Virus record (IMG/VR): IMGVR_UViG_3300036832_000737
Coordinates: 1 to 20,879 of that record
DNA length: 20,879 bases
From: a virus
Strand: one strand, 5' to 3'
A program made the translations under genes and the position numbers. Under the pieces are notes generated by a model. The model did not search any database and was not told the origin of the DNA. It saw only the letters and a program-made list of their open reading frames with translations. This document shows, one piece after another, positions 11,304 to 19,271 of this stretch (the stretch's first letter is position 1; each line of letters opens with the position of its first letter).

Positions 11304-11615
11304 ATGACCAAAAAACCCAGGCGAGCTTCCGGCGGGCGAGTGAAAGGGGCCCGAAATCACGAGACAGCAAATAAGTCCGCTGAGGTTGCGCGGACCGGCA
11401 TAACGCCGCTCGATTTTCTCATCAAAGTGATGCGCAACACCAAAGAGCCTATGTGGCTTCGGTGTCAGTGCGCCAAAGCGGCGGCCCCTTATGTCCATCC
11501 CAAACTCGCTCAAATTGACCACACCATCGGAGGTCGGACATTCGTTGTAATCAAGGGCGGTCTGCCCGATGGAGATGATCCCATTCTCGACCTCACCGCA
11601 GAGTCAGACGAATGA
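11304..11615 (+). CDS. Terminase small subunit-like protein
   Basis: A 103-residue protein that would recognise phage DNA and recruit the large terminase. The start TKKPRRASGGRVKGARN is the basic GRPKGxRN-type segment common in small terminases, followed by a helical part TPLDFLIKVMRNTKEPMWLRCQCAKAAAPYVHPKLAQ that matches the LDFLLxVMRDPxxxxxxRxxAAKAAAPYxHPKLA pattern of a widespread phage family. Position directly before the large terminase, with a 47-base overlap, supports the call. No clear Shine-Dalgarno precedes the ATG; the 82 bases between this gene and the NusG-like gene hold only a CACATGTG palindrome and a GGGCT/AGCCC pairing. Confidence 0.82.
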   Translation: MTKKPRRASGGRVKGARNHETANKSAEVARTGITPLDFLIKVMRNTKEPMWLRCQCAKAAAPYVHPKLAQIDHTIGGRTFVVIKGGLPDGDDPILDLTAESDE

Positions 11616-12927
11616 AATCATCGTCAATTTACCCACTCTCCACCGCGACCAGGTCAAGGCCTTTTATCTCCCCGGCAAGCGCAAAGCTATCCGGTGTGGC
11701 CGACGCTGGGGCAAGACGGAATTCGCCAAGACCATAGGCTGCGACGCGGTCGTGCGCGGGCAAAGCGTCGGCTGGTTCGCTCCAGACTACAAGATCCAGT
11801 CTGAAGCGTATACTGAAATGGTCGACATTCTAGCGCCGGTCATTTCATCCGCGAACCAGAACGCGGGTGTCCTACGCACCTTGACTCAAGGGCGCATGGA
11901 CTTCTGGACCTTGGAGAATGAACGGGCCGGGCGCTCGCGGAAATATCATCGGGTCATCATCGACGAGGCGGCGTTCACCAAGCCGAACATGATGTCCATC
12001 TGGGAACTGTCGATTGAGCCGACACTCCTCGACTACAACGGTGACTGCCTGGTCCTGTCGAACACCAACGGCAACGACATCGAGAATTTCTTCTACCAGA
12101 TCTGCAACGAGCCCAGTCACGGCTTCGTCACCTACCACGCGCCCACCAGCGCCAACCCGCTCCTGCCGCTGCGCCGGCCCAATGAACATAATGACGCATG
12201 GCTCTTCCGCCGTCAGGAGATGCTCGACAAGCTGATCGCCGACCACCCGCCGCTGGTTTACCAGCAAGAGTATCTGGCTGAGTTCGTTGATTGGTCCGGC
12301 GTCGCGTTCTTCTCACTCGCCAAGCTGCTGGAGAATGAGCAGCCGGTCGAGTATCCGGCGATTTGCGACACGGTCCTCGCTGTCGTCGACACGGCGACCA
12401 AGACCGGCAAAGAGAATGACGGCACCGCGGTCCTGTTCGCTGCTCTCTCCACTTACACCGGTAAACCCTCGCTGGTGCTTCTTGACTGGGATTACATCCA
12501 GATCGAGGGTGCTTTGCTTGAGAGTTGGATACCCTGGATCTTCAAGCACTGCGAAGATTTGTCCGATCAGTGCCATGCGCGGTTCGGCTCCAGCGGGGTC
12601 TTCATCGAGGATAAGAACAGCGGCATGGTCCTGCTCCAGCAGGGCGAGAACCGCGGGTGGCCCACCCACGCCATCGAGTCCAAGCTCACGGCGATGGGCA
12701 AAGTTGAACGAGCCATCAACTGCAGCGGCTACGTGTATCAGGATTTGGTGCGACTGAGCCGTGCGGCGTTCGACAAAGTGACCAAGTACAAAACGACCAC
12801 GCGCAACCACTTGGTGTCCCAGATCGTGGGCTTCCGGCCCAGCAACAAGGACCCCGTCGACGACGATCTGCTCGACACCTTCTGTTACATGCTGATGTTG
12901 ACCCTGGGCCAGCAGACGGGTTTCTGA
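11569..12927 (+). CDS. Terminase large subunit
   Basis: The 452-residue ATPase/nuclease that packages DNA into the prohead. N-terminal ATPase: Walker A CGRRWGKT (43-50), of the GxRxxGKT form; Walker B RVIIDEAAF (128-136); coupling motif LSNTNG (163-168). C-terminal RNase H-like nuclease: VVDTATKTGKENDG (272-285), FIEDKNSG (345-352) and the acidic D-P-V-D-D-D-L-L-D (428-436) supply the metal-binding residues. Length is typical of the family. ATG codons at 11569 and 11575 are both possible, inside the end of the small subunit; neither has a good independent ribosome binding site, so translation is probably coupled. The TGA overlaps the next ATG. Confidence 0.95.
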   Translation: MEMIPFSTSPQSQTNEIIVNLPTLHRDQVKAFYLPGKRKAIRCGRRWGKTEFAKTIGCDAVVRGQSVGWFAPDYKIQSEAYTEMVDILAPVISSANQNAGVLRTLTQGRMDFWTLENERAGRSRKYHRVIIDEAAFTKPNMMSIWELSIEPTLLDYNGDCLVLSNTNGNDIENFFYQICNEPSHGFVTYHAPTSANPLLPLRRPNEHNDAWLFRRQEMLDKLIADHPPLVYQQEYLAEFVDWSGVAFFSLAKLLENEQPVEYPAICDTVLAVVDTATKTGKENDGTAVLFAALSTYTGKPSLVLLDWDYIQIEGALLESWIPWIFKHCEDLSDQCHARFGSSGVFIEDKNSGMVLLQQGENRGWPTHAIESKLTAMGKVERAINCSGYVYQDLVRLSRAAFDKVTKYKTTTRNHLVSQIVGFRPSNKDPVDDDLLDTFCYMLMLTLGQQTGF

Positions 12928-13148
12928 TGGTTATGACTCCGGACGAACTGCTGATCGACTGGCTCCACAGCGAGCTGAACGATGAAATCGAGCGCATAGT
13001 TCGCCGAGATGGACCTATCCGTTATGACGAACGGGGCATGGCCGTGGTCAGGCAAGTGGCGCTTGACGTAATCGGGAAGATGTCAGACGCCGACTTGCAG
13101 CGGCTGGTCAATGACTCCTACGAATGCATCCTCAGGAAATTGGGGTGA
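12927..13148 (+). CDS. Small hypothetical protein after terminase
   Basis: A 73-residue, mainly helical acidic protein: MVMTPDELLIDWLHSELNDEIE, RIVRRDGPIRYDERG, MAVVRQVALDVIGKM, DADLQRLVNDSYECIL. No family recognised. It overlaps the terminase stop codon by one base (TGATG), so it is translationally coupled. The gene lies between terminase and an S74-chaperone protein, a position where small accessory packaging or structural proteins are often found; function unknown. Confidence 0.75.
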   Translation: MVMTPDELLIDWLHSELNDEIERIVRRDGPIRYDERGMAVVRQVALDVIGKMSDADLQRLVNDSYECILRKLG

Positions 13149-13151
13149 AGT

Positions 13152-13820
13152 ATGCCACAAACCCCCGTCAAATTATTTGCTGAGTGTGGCGACGCGGATT
13201 GGGTTGATGACCGTGTGGTCAACGCTAAATGGGTGAAGGACCAGGTAGCGGCTGGCGGTGGTGGCGGGGGCGGGGGTGTTCCCGAGGCTCCGACTGATGG
13301 GGGCGTTTACGCAAGACGTGGGAGTGATGCTTCTTGGCAGCCGTCATTCACCAATGGAAGCAACGGCTATTTTGACGGTATTTCAGTAAATACGATTGGT
13401 TGCAGTGTGTTCATTCAAACGCCGAGTTTACAGGGACCGGGTGGAAAGGTCAGCATTGATCCGAATTCAATGTTGGTGCTTAGCGCTGATCCAACTGATC
13501 CGTTGGGTGCAGCGACTAAGCAATATGTAGACAACGCCGTCGCACCGAGTGATCGGACCTTGAAGGAGAACATCGCTCCGCTAGAGGGGGCGCTCGACAA
13601 GGTGACTCAACTCGAAGGCGTCACGTTTAATTTCATCGGCGAGGAGCGCGAGCGTATCGGCCTGATCGCGCAAGATGTGGAACCCATTTTACCCCAGGTC
13701 ATCCAGCCGTTCCAGCGCGACGGCGAGCAAAAGCTTGGCGTTGACTATCCTCAACTCGTCGCTGTTTTGATTGAGGCGGTGAAGACACTCACGCTTCGTG
13801 TTCAGGCTCTGGAGAAATGA
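13152..13820 (+). CDS. Short virion protein with C-terminal S74 intramolecular chaperone
   Basis: A 222-residue protein. Residues 1-34 are a small N-terminal part; 35-42 are eight glycines; 43-62 contain PEAPTDGGVYARRGSDASW, the APTDG-x-x-Y-x-R motif of phage tail-spike and fibre proteins; then a short beta region (about 65-130). The C-terminal domain starts at SDRTLKENIAPLE: Ser133 and Lys138 fit the catalytic dyad of peptidase S74 chaperones, which trimerise and then cut themselves off just before the Ser. RIGLIAQDVEPILPQVI and YPQLVAVLIEAVKTL confirm the domain. Probably a trimeric fibre or decoration protein. Its place between terminase and portal is unusual. Confidence 0.88.
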   Translation: MPQTPVKLFAECGDADWVDDRVVNAKWVKDQVAAGGGGGGGGVPEAPTDGGVYARRGSDASWQPSFTNGSNGYFDGISVNTIGCSVFIQTPSLQGPGGKVSIDPNSMLVLSADPTDPLGAATKQYVDNAVAPSDRTLKENIAPLEGALDKVTQLEGVTFNFIGEERERIGLIAQDVEPILPQVIQPFQRDGEQKLGVDYPQLVAVLIEAVKTLTLRVQALEK

Positions 13821-13969
13821 AACGGTTCTGGAACTGGGTCAACGACAAGACCCCAGGACCGCTCTCAAATGCCTATAGAGACCCGTGGGCCGGGATCAAA
13901 GCTCAGCTTGATGAAATACTCCAGCGTTTGGACGAACGCCAACCCAAGGCTCCCAGGAGGCCAAAATGA
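13817..13969 (+). CDS. Small basic hypothetical protein, 50 residues
   Basis: A short ORF: MKRFWNWVNDKTPGPLSNAY, then RDPWAGIKAQLDEILQRLDE and a basic, Pro-containing tail RQPKAPRRPK. One amphipathic helix is evident at the middle. Real gene status is supported by 4-base ATGA overlaps at both ends and by GGAGA ahead of the ATG inside the S74 gene. Unrecognised; perhaps an accessory head or tail protein. Confidence 0.66.
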   Translation: MKRFWNWVNDKTPGPLSNAYRDPWAGIKAQLDEILQRLDERQPKAPRRPK

Positions 13970-14181
13970 CGCATCCCGCTGTTCAACTCCACCGCGAGGC
14001 CGCAGGGGCGCTTTCAGCAGCCTCAGACAAACATCTCGAGGCCGCTGACGCGCATGAGTCTGGTGATCACGAGGACGCCAGGGAATTTGCAGCGGCAGCC
14101 AAGCAGGCCGGACTCGACGCTGCGGTCAAGTCGGACTCGGCTGCGAAGGCATCCGAAGCAGAAGACCCACACGCCGCCTAA
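13966..14181 (+). CDS. Ala-rich helical hypothetical protein, 71 residues
   Basis: A low-complexity, Ala/Asp/Glu/His-rich protein: MTHPAVQLHREAAGALSAAS, DKHLEAADAHESGDHEDAR, EFAAAAKQAGLDAAVKSDS. Likely one long helical coil. CAGGAGG lies 6-7 bases before the ATG. It lies directly before the portal gene, whose ATG follows its TAA with no gap. Such small Ala-rich proteins in head operons are common but uncharacterised. Confidence 0.72.
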   Translation: MTHPAVQLHREAAGALSAASDKHLEAADAHESGDHEDAREFAAAAKQAGLDAAVKSDSAAKASEAEDPHAA

Positions 14182-15807
14182 ATGCCCGACCGGAACGCAT
14201 ACTTAGACAGCACGGCGCTCGGCAACAGCCTTGAGGAGATATTCTTCACGGGCGACATTTCGCCGGGCGACATTGTCAGCTACAACATCTGCAAGTCGAT
14301 ATTTCTCTACCACCCGCTCGGCTACAAGATGGTTTGCGGACCGCTCCAGCTGGCGATGGCTGAGGGCCGTGCCATCACGGTGCCCGACTCGCCGGGTGAG
14401 CGGGTGGCCGAGGCGTTCCAGCAGCAGTGGGAAGAAATCAACGCCGACGCCTACATCTTCCAAACCATGGCGATGTCGCGTGTCTATGGCATCAGCTCGG
14501 TCGCTATGTTAGTCGAGGGCCTGTCTCCGACTGACGCCGTCGACTATTGGTCATTGCCCGACGCCAACATCGCTTTCAACATTTATGATCCCCTCAATAC
14601 TTCCGGTTCGCTGGTCATCAGCCAGCAGCCGATGGCGATGGACTTCTTGAAGGTTCAGGAAATCGGGGTTCAGGGCAATGTGTTTCATCGCTCGCGGGCC
14701 ATCACTATTCAGAATGAGTTCCCGGTCTACATTTCATGGAACGCAGCTGCGTTCGGGTTTGTCGGCCGCAGTGTCTATCAGCGGGCGTTCTTCCCGCTGA
14801 AATCCTACCTGAAGTCGATGATCACCGACGACATGATCGAGACGAAGGTTGGAGTCATTGTCGCTAAGATCAAACAAGCCGGGGCGATCGCCAATGCGGT
14901 GGCGAGGGCCAGCGCCGGCTTCAAACGCAATGTGGTCAAGGAGGCGGAGACCGGGAACACCATCAACATCACACCCGATGAGGATGTGGTCTCCTTAAAC
15001 CTCACCAACATGGACGCGCCTCATGCATTGGCTCGAAGGAATATACTCGAGAACATCGCCACCGCGGCCGACATGCCCATCAAAATCCTCGCCCAAGAGG
15101 CTTTTGTCGAGGGTTTTGGCGAAGGTACGGAAGATGCTCGCGCAGTGGCTCGGTTCGTCGACCGGGTCCGGATAACGACCAACCCGCTCTACCGCTTTTT
15201 CGACAAAGTCTGCATGTACCGGGCCTGGTCGCCCGCTTTCTTCGAGGGAATGCAGACGGATTTCCCCCAGACCTACGGGAGCATGAGTTACAAAGACGCC
15301 TTCTACCGCTGGGCGAACTCTTTCCACACCGAGTGGCCATCAGTTCTCGAGGAGCCTGAGAGCGAGCTGGCGCAACTCGAGGATGTCAAGCTCAAGGCAG
15401 TGATCGCGCTCATCCAGGTGTTCGAGCCGATCCTCGACAGCAACAACAAGTTGGTGCTGTACGAGTGGGCCGCCGACAATATTGCCACCAACAAGGTCAT
15501 CTTCAGCGCCCCGCTCGAGTTCGACTTCGAGCAGCTGGGCGCTCACTTGGAAGACCAGGAGCAACAGTCGCAAGATCTCCAGGACGCCCAGGAAGAGGGC
15601 TTCCAGAATATGGGTGATCCCGACCAGCAGGGCGGCGGGCAGCAGGGTGGTGATCAGGACGGCGGCGTCAAGATCAAGATGGGTAAGGCTGACTCGCTCG
15701 CGGCTCGGTTCGACAAGGCAGCGGCGGTTCTAGCCAAGATCTCTCCTGACGCCAAGGATGTGATTCCGCTCGACCAACTGCGCAGGGCGCTGACGAGGAA
15801 GCGATGA
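14182..15807 (+). CDS. Portal protein
   Basis: A 541-residue protein expected to form the dodecameric portal at the head vertex. The ordered core contains YHPLGYKMVCGPLQLAM near the N-terminus, a FQQQWEEINADAYIFQTM helix, a SRVYGISSVAMLVEG region, FVGRSVYQRAFFPLKSYLKSM, and IATAADMPIKILAQEA then GFGEGTEDARAVARFVD, matching the portal type related to DUF1073. The C-terminal tail (about 455-505) is rich in Gln, Asp and Gly, as is common in the flexible portal tail, followed by a helical end. Length and position (after terminase, before the head morphogenesis gene) fit. ATGA links it to the next gene. Confidence 0.85.
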   Translation: MPDRNAYLDSTALGNSLEEIFFTGDISPGDIVSYNICKSIFLYHPLGYKMVCGPLQLAMAEGRAITVPDSPGERVAEAFQQQWEEINADAYIFQTMAMSRVYGISSVAMLVEGLSPTDAVDYWSLPDANIAFNIYDPLNTSGSLVISQQPMAMDFLKVQEIGVQGNVFHRSRAITIQNEFPVYISWNAAAFGFVGRSVYQRAFFPLKSYLKSMITDDMIETKVGVIVAKIKQAGAIANAVARASAGFKRNVVKEAETGNTINITPDEDVVSLNLTNMDAPHALARRNILENIATAADMPIKILAQEAFVEGFGEGTEDARAVARFVDRVRITTNPLYRFFDKVCMYRAWSPAFFEGMQTDFPQTYGSMSYKDAFYRWANSFHTEWPSVLEEPESELAQLEDVKLKAVIALIQVFEPILDSNNKLVLYEWAADNIATNKVIFSAPLEFDFEQLGAHLEDQEQQSQDLQDAQEEGFQNMGDPDQQGGGQQGGDQDGGVKIKMGKADSLAARFDKAAAVLAKISPDAKDVIPLDQLRRALTRKR

Positions 15808-16043
15808 CAACTCGCGATGAAGTACCGATCATACCCGGCGATAAACCTGAGTTGCCCCAGAGCAAACCTGTGTCACCGGTAGTCGAATATTACATTCAAA
15901 CCATCCCACTGCCCATCGAAAACGATGACGTAGTCCTTCACTTGAACAAGCTGGGCGAAGATCGGTGGCGACTGATCCTTGTAACCATCACTAACGACGC
16001 GCGTCTCTGGTTCATCAGAGAGGTTGACTCGAATGGCCAGTAG
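15804..16043 (+). CDS. Small DUF4177-like protein
   Basis: A 79-residue protein with a Pro-rich start and then VVEYYIQTIPLPIENDDVV, LHLNKLGEDRWRLILVTI, DARLWFIRE. The W/Y-E-Y ... LN-x-L-G-x-x-G/R-W-x-L-I/V ... F-x-R layout is that of DUF4177-type proteins, small alpha/beta units of unknown role that occur in phage head operons. Starts inside the portal gene with ATGA and ends inside the next gene by 11 bases. Confidence 0.72.
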   Translation: MTTRDEVPIIPGDKPELPQSKPVSPVVEYYIQTIPLPIENDDVVLHLNKLGEDRWRLILVTITNDARLWFIREVDSNGQ

Positions 16044-16386
16044 CAATATCACCTCGGCGCAAGTGGGGACCGCTGTCGTTGCTGCGGCCGGGACCCTCAA
16101 GGGACTGGCGATTACGATGCCGATCGCCGCCAACGCTGACTTTCACACGCCCCTGACCCTGATCGACGCTACCGTGGCCAACCCGGTGGGTCCGACCCTG
16201 TTCTCCGCCCTCCTGGGTGATCTCTCATTCATCTACGGGGTCAAGCCCACCAGTGTGCCCATAACGCCGGGATCGCCCACCGGACCCGCGCCTGGAGTTT
16301 TCATGGTCAACGGTGCGACGCCGTTCGCTAAAGGCCTGTATGTGAGGAGTTGCCCGGCGAATGTGACGTTCACGGCGACTACATGA
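16033..16386 (+). CDS. Small virion-like protein, probably structural
   Basis: A 117-residue beta-rich protein: MASSNITSAQVGTAVVAAAG, TLKGLAITMPIAANADFHT, PLTLIDAT, FSALLGDLSFIYG, PGVFMVNGATPFAKGLYVR, CPANVTFTATT. The alternating hydrophobic strands and the ending (V-x-F-N/M-V-N-G-A-x-x-F-x-x-G-L) resemble small phage structural or decoration proteins; I cannot name a family with confidence. ATG at 16033 is preferred to an in-frame TTG at 16024 because GAGAGGT precedes it. It overlaps the DUF4177-like gene and is linked by ATGA to the head morphogenesis gene. Confidence 0.72.
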   Translation: MASSNITSAQVGTAVVAAAGTLKGLAITMPIAANADFHTPLTLIDATVANPVGPTLFSALLGDLSFIYGVKPTSVPITPGSPTGPAPGVFMVNGATPFAKGLYVRSCPANVTFTATT

Positions 16387-17246
16387 GTCTCAGAGACTTT
16401 CAAGCGGTCGTTCGCGAAGCGGTGAGGTATTTCACCCAGCATGGTTACACGAGTGAGAGGGCGTTGGACCTGTGGGCAGGGCGCATCGCCGAGTCGGCCC
16501 AGGGCGCTCTAGTGCGACCCGAGGAGGCGAGCGCCCAGATCGCTCGGCATCTCTCCGCTGTTTATGGCCGGGTGATGCGCAAGCTCCCCAAGCATATGCA
16601 GAAACTGCAGTCACACACTGCAGTGCGGATGGGACCGGAGATGTTCTTCCGCCGGATTGCAAGCTTACCTGAGCTTGCCCACAAAATGAGGAATGAGCTG
16701 GACCGTCGAATTGCGGCCAGCGCTGACTTAATAAAGATCCGACGTGAGGAGAGCCTGGCAGCGACCATGCGTCGGTTTAGGGGGTGGGCGAGCAGCATAC
16801 CTCCCGGCGGCACGCCCGCCCCCGTCCGTAATGAAACTGAATTGATTTTTAAGGCATTCCGGCAGGTCCGATTTGAGACGAACCGACTCAATGTGGATCA
16901 GGGACATAAGCTCAATTCATCCCTCAACGCCACTCTCGCTGAAGGCACCGGCGCTATTGCCGCGATGTGGCACTCCAACTGGAGACAGGTCAACTACAAG
17001 TACCGGCCCGACCATAAGGACCGTGATCAGCAGATTTATACGCTGCGCGGCAATTGGGCCCAAGAGCGAGGTCTGATGAAACCCGGTCCGGCCGGTTACA
17101 CCGACGAGATCACCCAACCAGCCGAGGAAGTCTATTGCCGGTGCTGGTACGTGTACATCTACAACCTCAACCGTTTGCCTCCAGTCATGTTGACCGAGAA
17201 GGGTCGCAAGGCGATCGAGGCGCTCGATAACCTCGAGGCGGCTTAA
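16383..17246 (+). CDS. Minor head protein, SPP1 gp7/Mu gpF-like head morphogenesis protein
   Basis: A 287-residue protein. A helical N-terminal half (MSLRDFQAVVREAVRYFTQHG and on) leads to the morphogenesis domain: FRQVRFETNRLNVDQGHKLN, then W-R-Q-V-N-Y-K-Y-R-P-D-H-K-D-R-D-Q-Q-I-Y-T-L (an H-x-x-R-D-G/Q-Q type segment) and EEVYCRCWYVYIYNLNRLP with the conserved C-x-C. Location between portal and protease is classic for this family, whose role in capsid assembly or DNA ejection is not fully known. Starts within the ATGA of the preceding gene; a TTG 33 bases earlier is in frame but unsupported. Confidence 0.82.
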   Translation: MSLRDFQAVVREAVRYFTQHGYTSERALDLWAGRIAESAQGALVRPEEASAQIARHLSAVYGRVMRKLPKHMQKLQSHTAVRMGPEMFFRRIASLPELAHKMRNELDRRIAASADLIKIRREESLAATMRRFRGWASSIPPGGTPAPVRNETELIFKAFRQVRFETNRLNVDQGHKLNSSLNATLAEGTGAIAAMWHSNWRQVNYKYRPDHKDRDQQIYTLRGNWAQERGLMKPGPAGYTDEITQPAEEVYCRCWYVYIYNLNRLPPVMLTEKGRKAIEALDNLEAA

Positions 17247-17260
17247 AAGGAGAAGCACTC

Positions 17261-17644
17261 ATGGCCGACGAAAAACAAGACAAGCCAGATCGTCAGAAGA
17301 TGGAGATGGGCGGTTCCGGCACCGCCAAGGTCTCGTTCAAAGACGCCCTCGGGAACGAGGTTAAAGTCAAATCCTCGCAATGGACTGCATCGGGTTCTGT
17401 CGTCGTAACCCCCGATGACAAAGACCCCACCGGTGCTAAGTTGTTTGCATCGGGGCCGGGTCCTTCAACTCTCCGAGCAGTCGGTTATAACGAAGATGGC
17501 GGCTCAGCCACCGCGTCAATCGAAATCATGGTGGTTGAGAAAGACTCACCAGTCGAAGGCAAGATCCAGATTTCGGTTCAACCCGCTCCGGCTAAGAAAA
17601 AAGAAGAGCCTGCTAAGACCCCAGCGCCAGCAGCGCACGGGTAA
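17261..17644 (+). CDS. Ig-like beta-sandwich protein
   Basis: A 127-residue protein with an AKVSFKDALGNEVKVKSSQWTASGSVVV core and a repeated hydrophobic strand pattern (STLRAVGYNEDGGSATASIEIMVVE), typical of the bacterial Ig-like (Big-type) domains found on phage virions. Disordered Lys/Asp start and a Pro/Ala/Lys-rich tail (PAPAKKKEEPAKTPAPAA). Strong AAAAGGAG lies 8 bases before the ATG. Likely a decoration or cell-surface-binding protein; that role is inference. Confidence 0.78.
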   Translation: MADEKQDKPDRQKMEMGGSGTAKVSFKDALGNEVKVKSSQWTASGSVVVTPDDKDPTGAKLFASGPGPSTLRAVGYNEDGGSATASIEIMVVEKDSPVEGKIQISVQPAPAKKKEEPAKTPAPAAHG

Positions 17645-17648
17645 TTCG

Positions 17649-18194
17649 ATGCCTCTCACTGCAAAAGGTGAGAAGATCATGAGCTCCATGCAGGAGAAGC
17701 ATGGGGTTGAGAAAGGTAAGCAGGTCTTTTACGCGAGTAAAAACGCAGGAAGGATCACGGGCGTGGACAAGAAGAGCGACGACGACGACAAGAGAAAGGA
17801 TCAGGAGAAGGAAGAGTCTCCGGTCAAGGAGACAAAGACCACCGTCAAGGAGCCCGCTGGCGGCGGTGAGAAGCAGGAAGATCCCAAGGCCAAGCTCAAA
17901 GCCGCTGAGGATGAGCTCGCGGCCCTCGAGCGTGAGCAGGAGCAGTCGGAAGAGGGTCAAGGTCGCATGAATGCGATCGACGACCAGAAGAAGATCATCC
18001 GCCAGCTGCGCAATGAAATGCGCGAGACGGAGCACAAGGAGCGGATGGGCATCGCCGACGCAGTCGAGAAATTGGAGTATCAGCAAGACAGTACTCTGCT
18101 GATGAAGCATATCGGCGACGCCGTCAGTCGACTGGCTGATCGCATGGATGCTTTTGAGAAAAAGAAAGATTACGCCTCGGCGCAGGCGCGTTGA
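17649..18194 (+). CDS. Coiled-coil protein with recurring phage N-terminal module
   Basis: A 181-residue protein. Residues 1-40, MPLTAKGEKIMSSMQEKHG then KGKQVFYASKNAGRITGVD, match the xLTxKGxxIMxxMxxxYGxxKGxxVFYASxNxGxIxGV module known from many uncharacterised phage proteins. A charged, disordered Asp/Lys/Glu-rich linker (about 41-80) is followed by long coiled-coil helices (ELAALEREQEQSEEG..., IIRQLRNEMRETEHKERMG, VSRLADRMDAFEKKKD). The composition is scaffold-like. No ribosome binding site is obvious; ATG lies 4 bases after the previous stop. The longer frame upstream overlaps the Ig-like gene and is not real. Confidence 0.75.
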   Translation: MPLTAKGEKIMSSMQEKHGVEKGKQVFYASKNAGRITGVDKKSDDDDKRKDQEKEESPVKETKTTVKEPAGGGEKQEDPKAKLKAAEDELAALEREQEQSEEGQGRMNAIDDQKKIIRQLRNEMRETEHKERMGIADAVEKLEYQQDSTLLMKHIGDAVSRLADRMDAFEKKKDYASAQAR

Positions 18195-18197
18195 TGC

Positions 18198-19271
18198 ATG
18201 ATCACTGCCGCGTTTGTCCTGTTCCGCACTCCGGATGGTCGAGTCTTGCTGCTCCGTCGAGCGAAGGGCGGAGATCATGTGGGCAAGTGGGGCCTACCCG
18301 GCGGAAAACTGGAAGACGGTGAAAACGTCTCCGAGGCAGTGATCCGGGAGACTTGGGAAGAAATTCGCTTCCGCATGGGTCACGCGGGCCGCTGGCTTTG
18401 CCGCCGGGTCAGGGACGGGGTCGACGCCACTACATTTCTCTACGATGTCGACGACGATTTCACTCCCAAGCTGAAGCGCGACGAGCACGACGACTGGGAT
18501 TGGGTGACGCCGGTCGACGCGCTCAAGCAGTCACTGGACCCCGACGACGACGGTTTCACGTTGCATCCCGCTGTGGTCATTGCGTTGCGCCGCCTGCGGA
18601 TGAATGAGTTCGAGGTCGCTGAAGCGATCCGAGACGGTGAATTGTCCAGTCCCCAGTGGTTTGAGAATGTGCTTTTGGTGGATATGCGGATCAGCGGCAC
18701 CGGGATCAGTTACCGTCCCAAGCTTAAGGAGTGGGTGTACCGCCGGCCCGAAAACTACCTGAGCGAGGACTTTCTCAAGCGCACCGCGGGGATGCCCATC
18801 ATCTATGAGCATCCCGACGAGACTGTGCTCGACAGTAAGAGTTTCGGTCACCGTGTGGTCGGAACCATGCAACTGTCTTACATTAAAGGTGAAGATGTTT
18901 GGGGCATCGCCCGCATCTATGACAGGGAAGCCGGCAAAGAGATTCTCGAGGCGGATGGAGATCTCTCAACTTCCCCCTCGGTCGTGTTCCGTGATCCGGC
19001 AGTCAACTATGAGATCGAGCTGGACAACGGCGAGACGATGCTAGTCGAGGGATCGCCTAGCTATCTCGACCACCTGGCCATCTGCGCCAGCGGTGTGTGG
19101 GATAAAGGCGGCGCGCCTTCCGGTATTCGGGTCGATAGTGTCGACGCGCGGCTTGAGGCCATTGCTGACAGCATCGATTTGTTGGCTGGGCGATTGACCC
19201 GCCACATGATAACCCGGGCCGTCGGGCGTCTGGAACGGCGAATTGAGCAAGTGGAGGCCCATGATGGCTGA
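18198..19271 (+). CDS. Nudix hydrolase fused to DUF2213 prohead-protease-like domain
   Basis: A 357-residue two-domain protein. The N-terminal Nudix domain (about 1-130) has the box GGKLEDGENVSEAVIRETWEE: G36, E42, R50-E51 and E54-E55 fit G-x5-E-x7-RE-U-x-EE, but the expected Gly at 57 is Arg. The C-terminal DUF2213 domain (about 150-330) reads FENVLLVDMRISGTGISY, EWVYRRPENYL, GMPIIYEHPDE, SFGHRVVGTM, then SPSYLDHLAICASGVWDKG, matching the DUF2213 order (GxPVTxxHP, HxxVGxV, HLALVxxGRxG). DUF2213 proteins in this position are thought to be prohead proteases. The protein might cut scaffold and capsid precursors while the Nudix part acts on nucleotides or RNA; the last point is inference. Confidence 0.85.
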   Translation: MITAAFVLFRTPDGRVLLLRRAKGGDHVGKWGLPGGKLEDGENVSEAVIRETWEEIRFRMGHAGRWLCRRVRDGVDATTFLYDVDDDFTPKLKRDEHDDWDWVTPVDALKQSLDPDDDGFTLHPAVVIALRRLRMNEFEVAEAIRDGELSSPQWFENVLLVDMRISGTGISYRPKLKEWVYRRPENYLSEDFLKRTAGMPIIYEHPDETVLDSKSFGHRVVGTMQLSYIKGEDVWGIARIYDREAGKEILEADGDLSTSPSVVFRDPAVNYEIELDNGETMLVEGSPSYLDHLAICASGVWDKGGAPSGIRVDSVDARLEAIADSIDLLAGRLTRHMITRAVGRLERRIEQVEAHDG

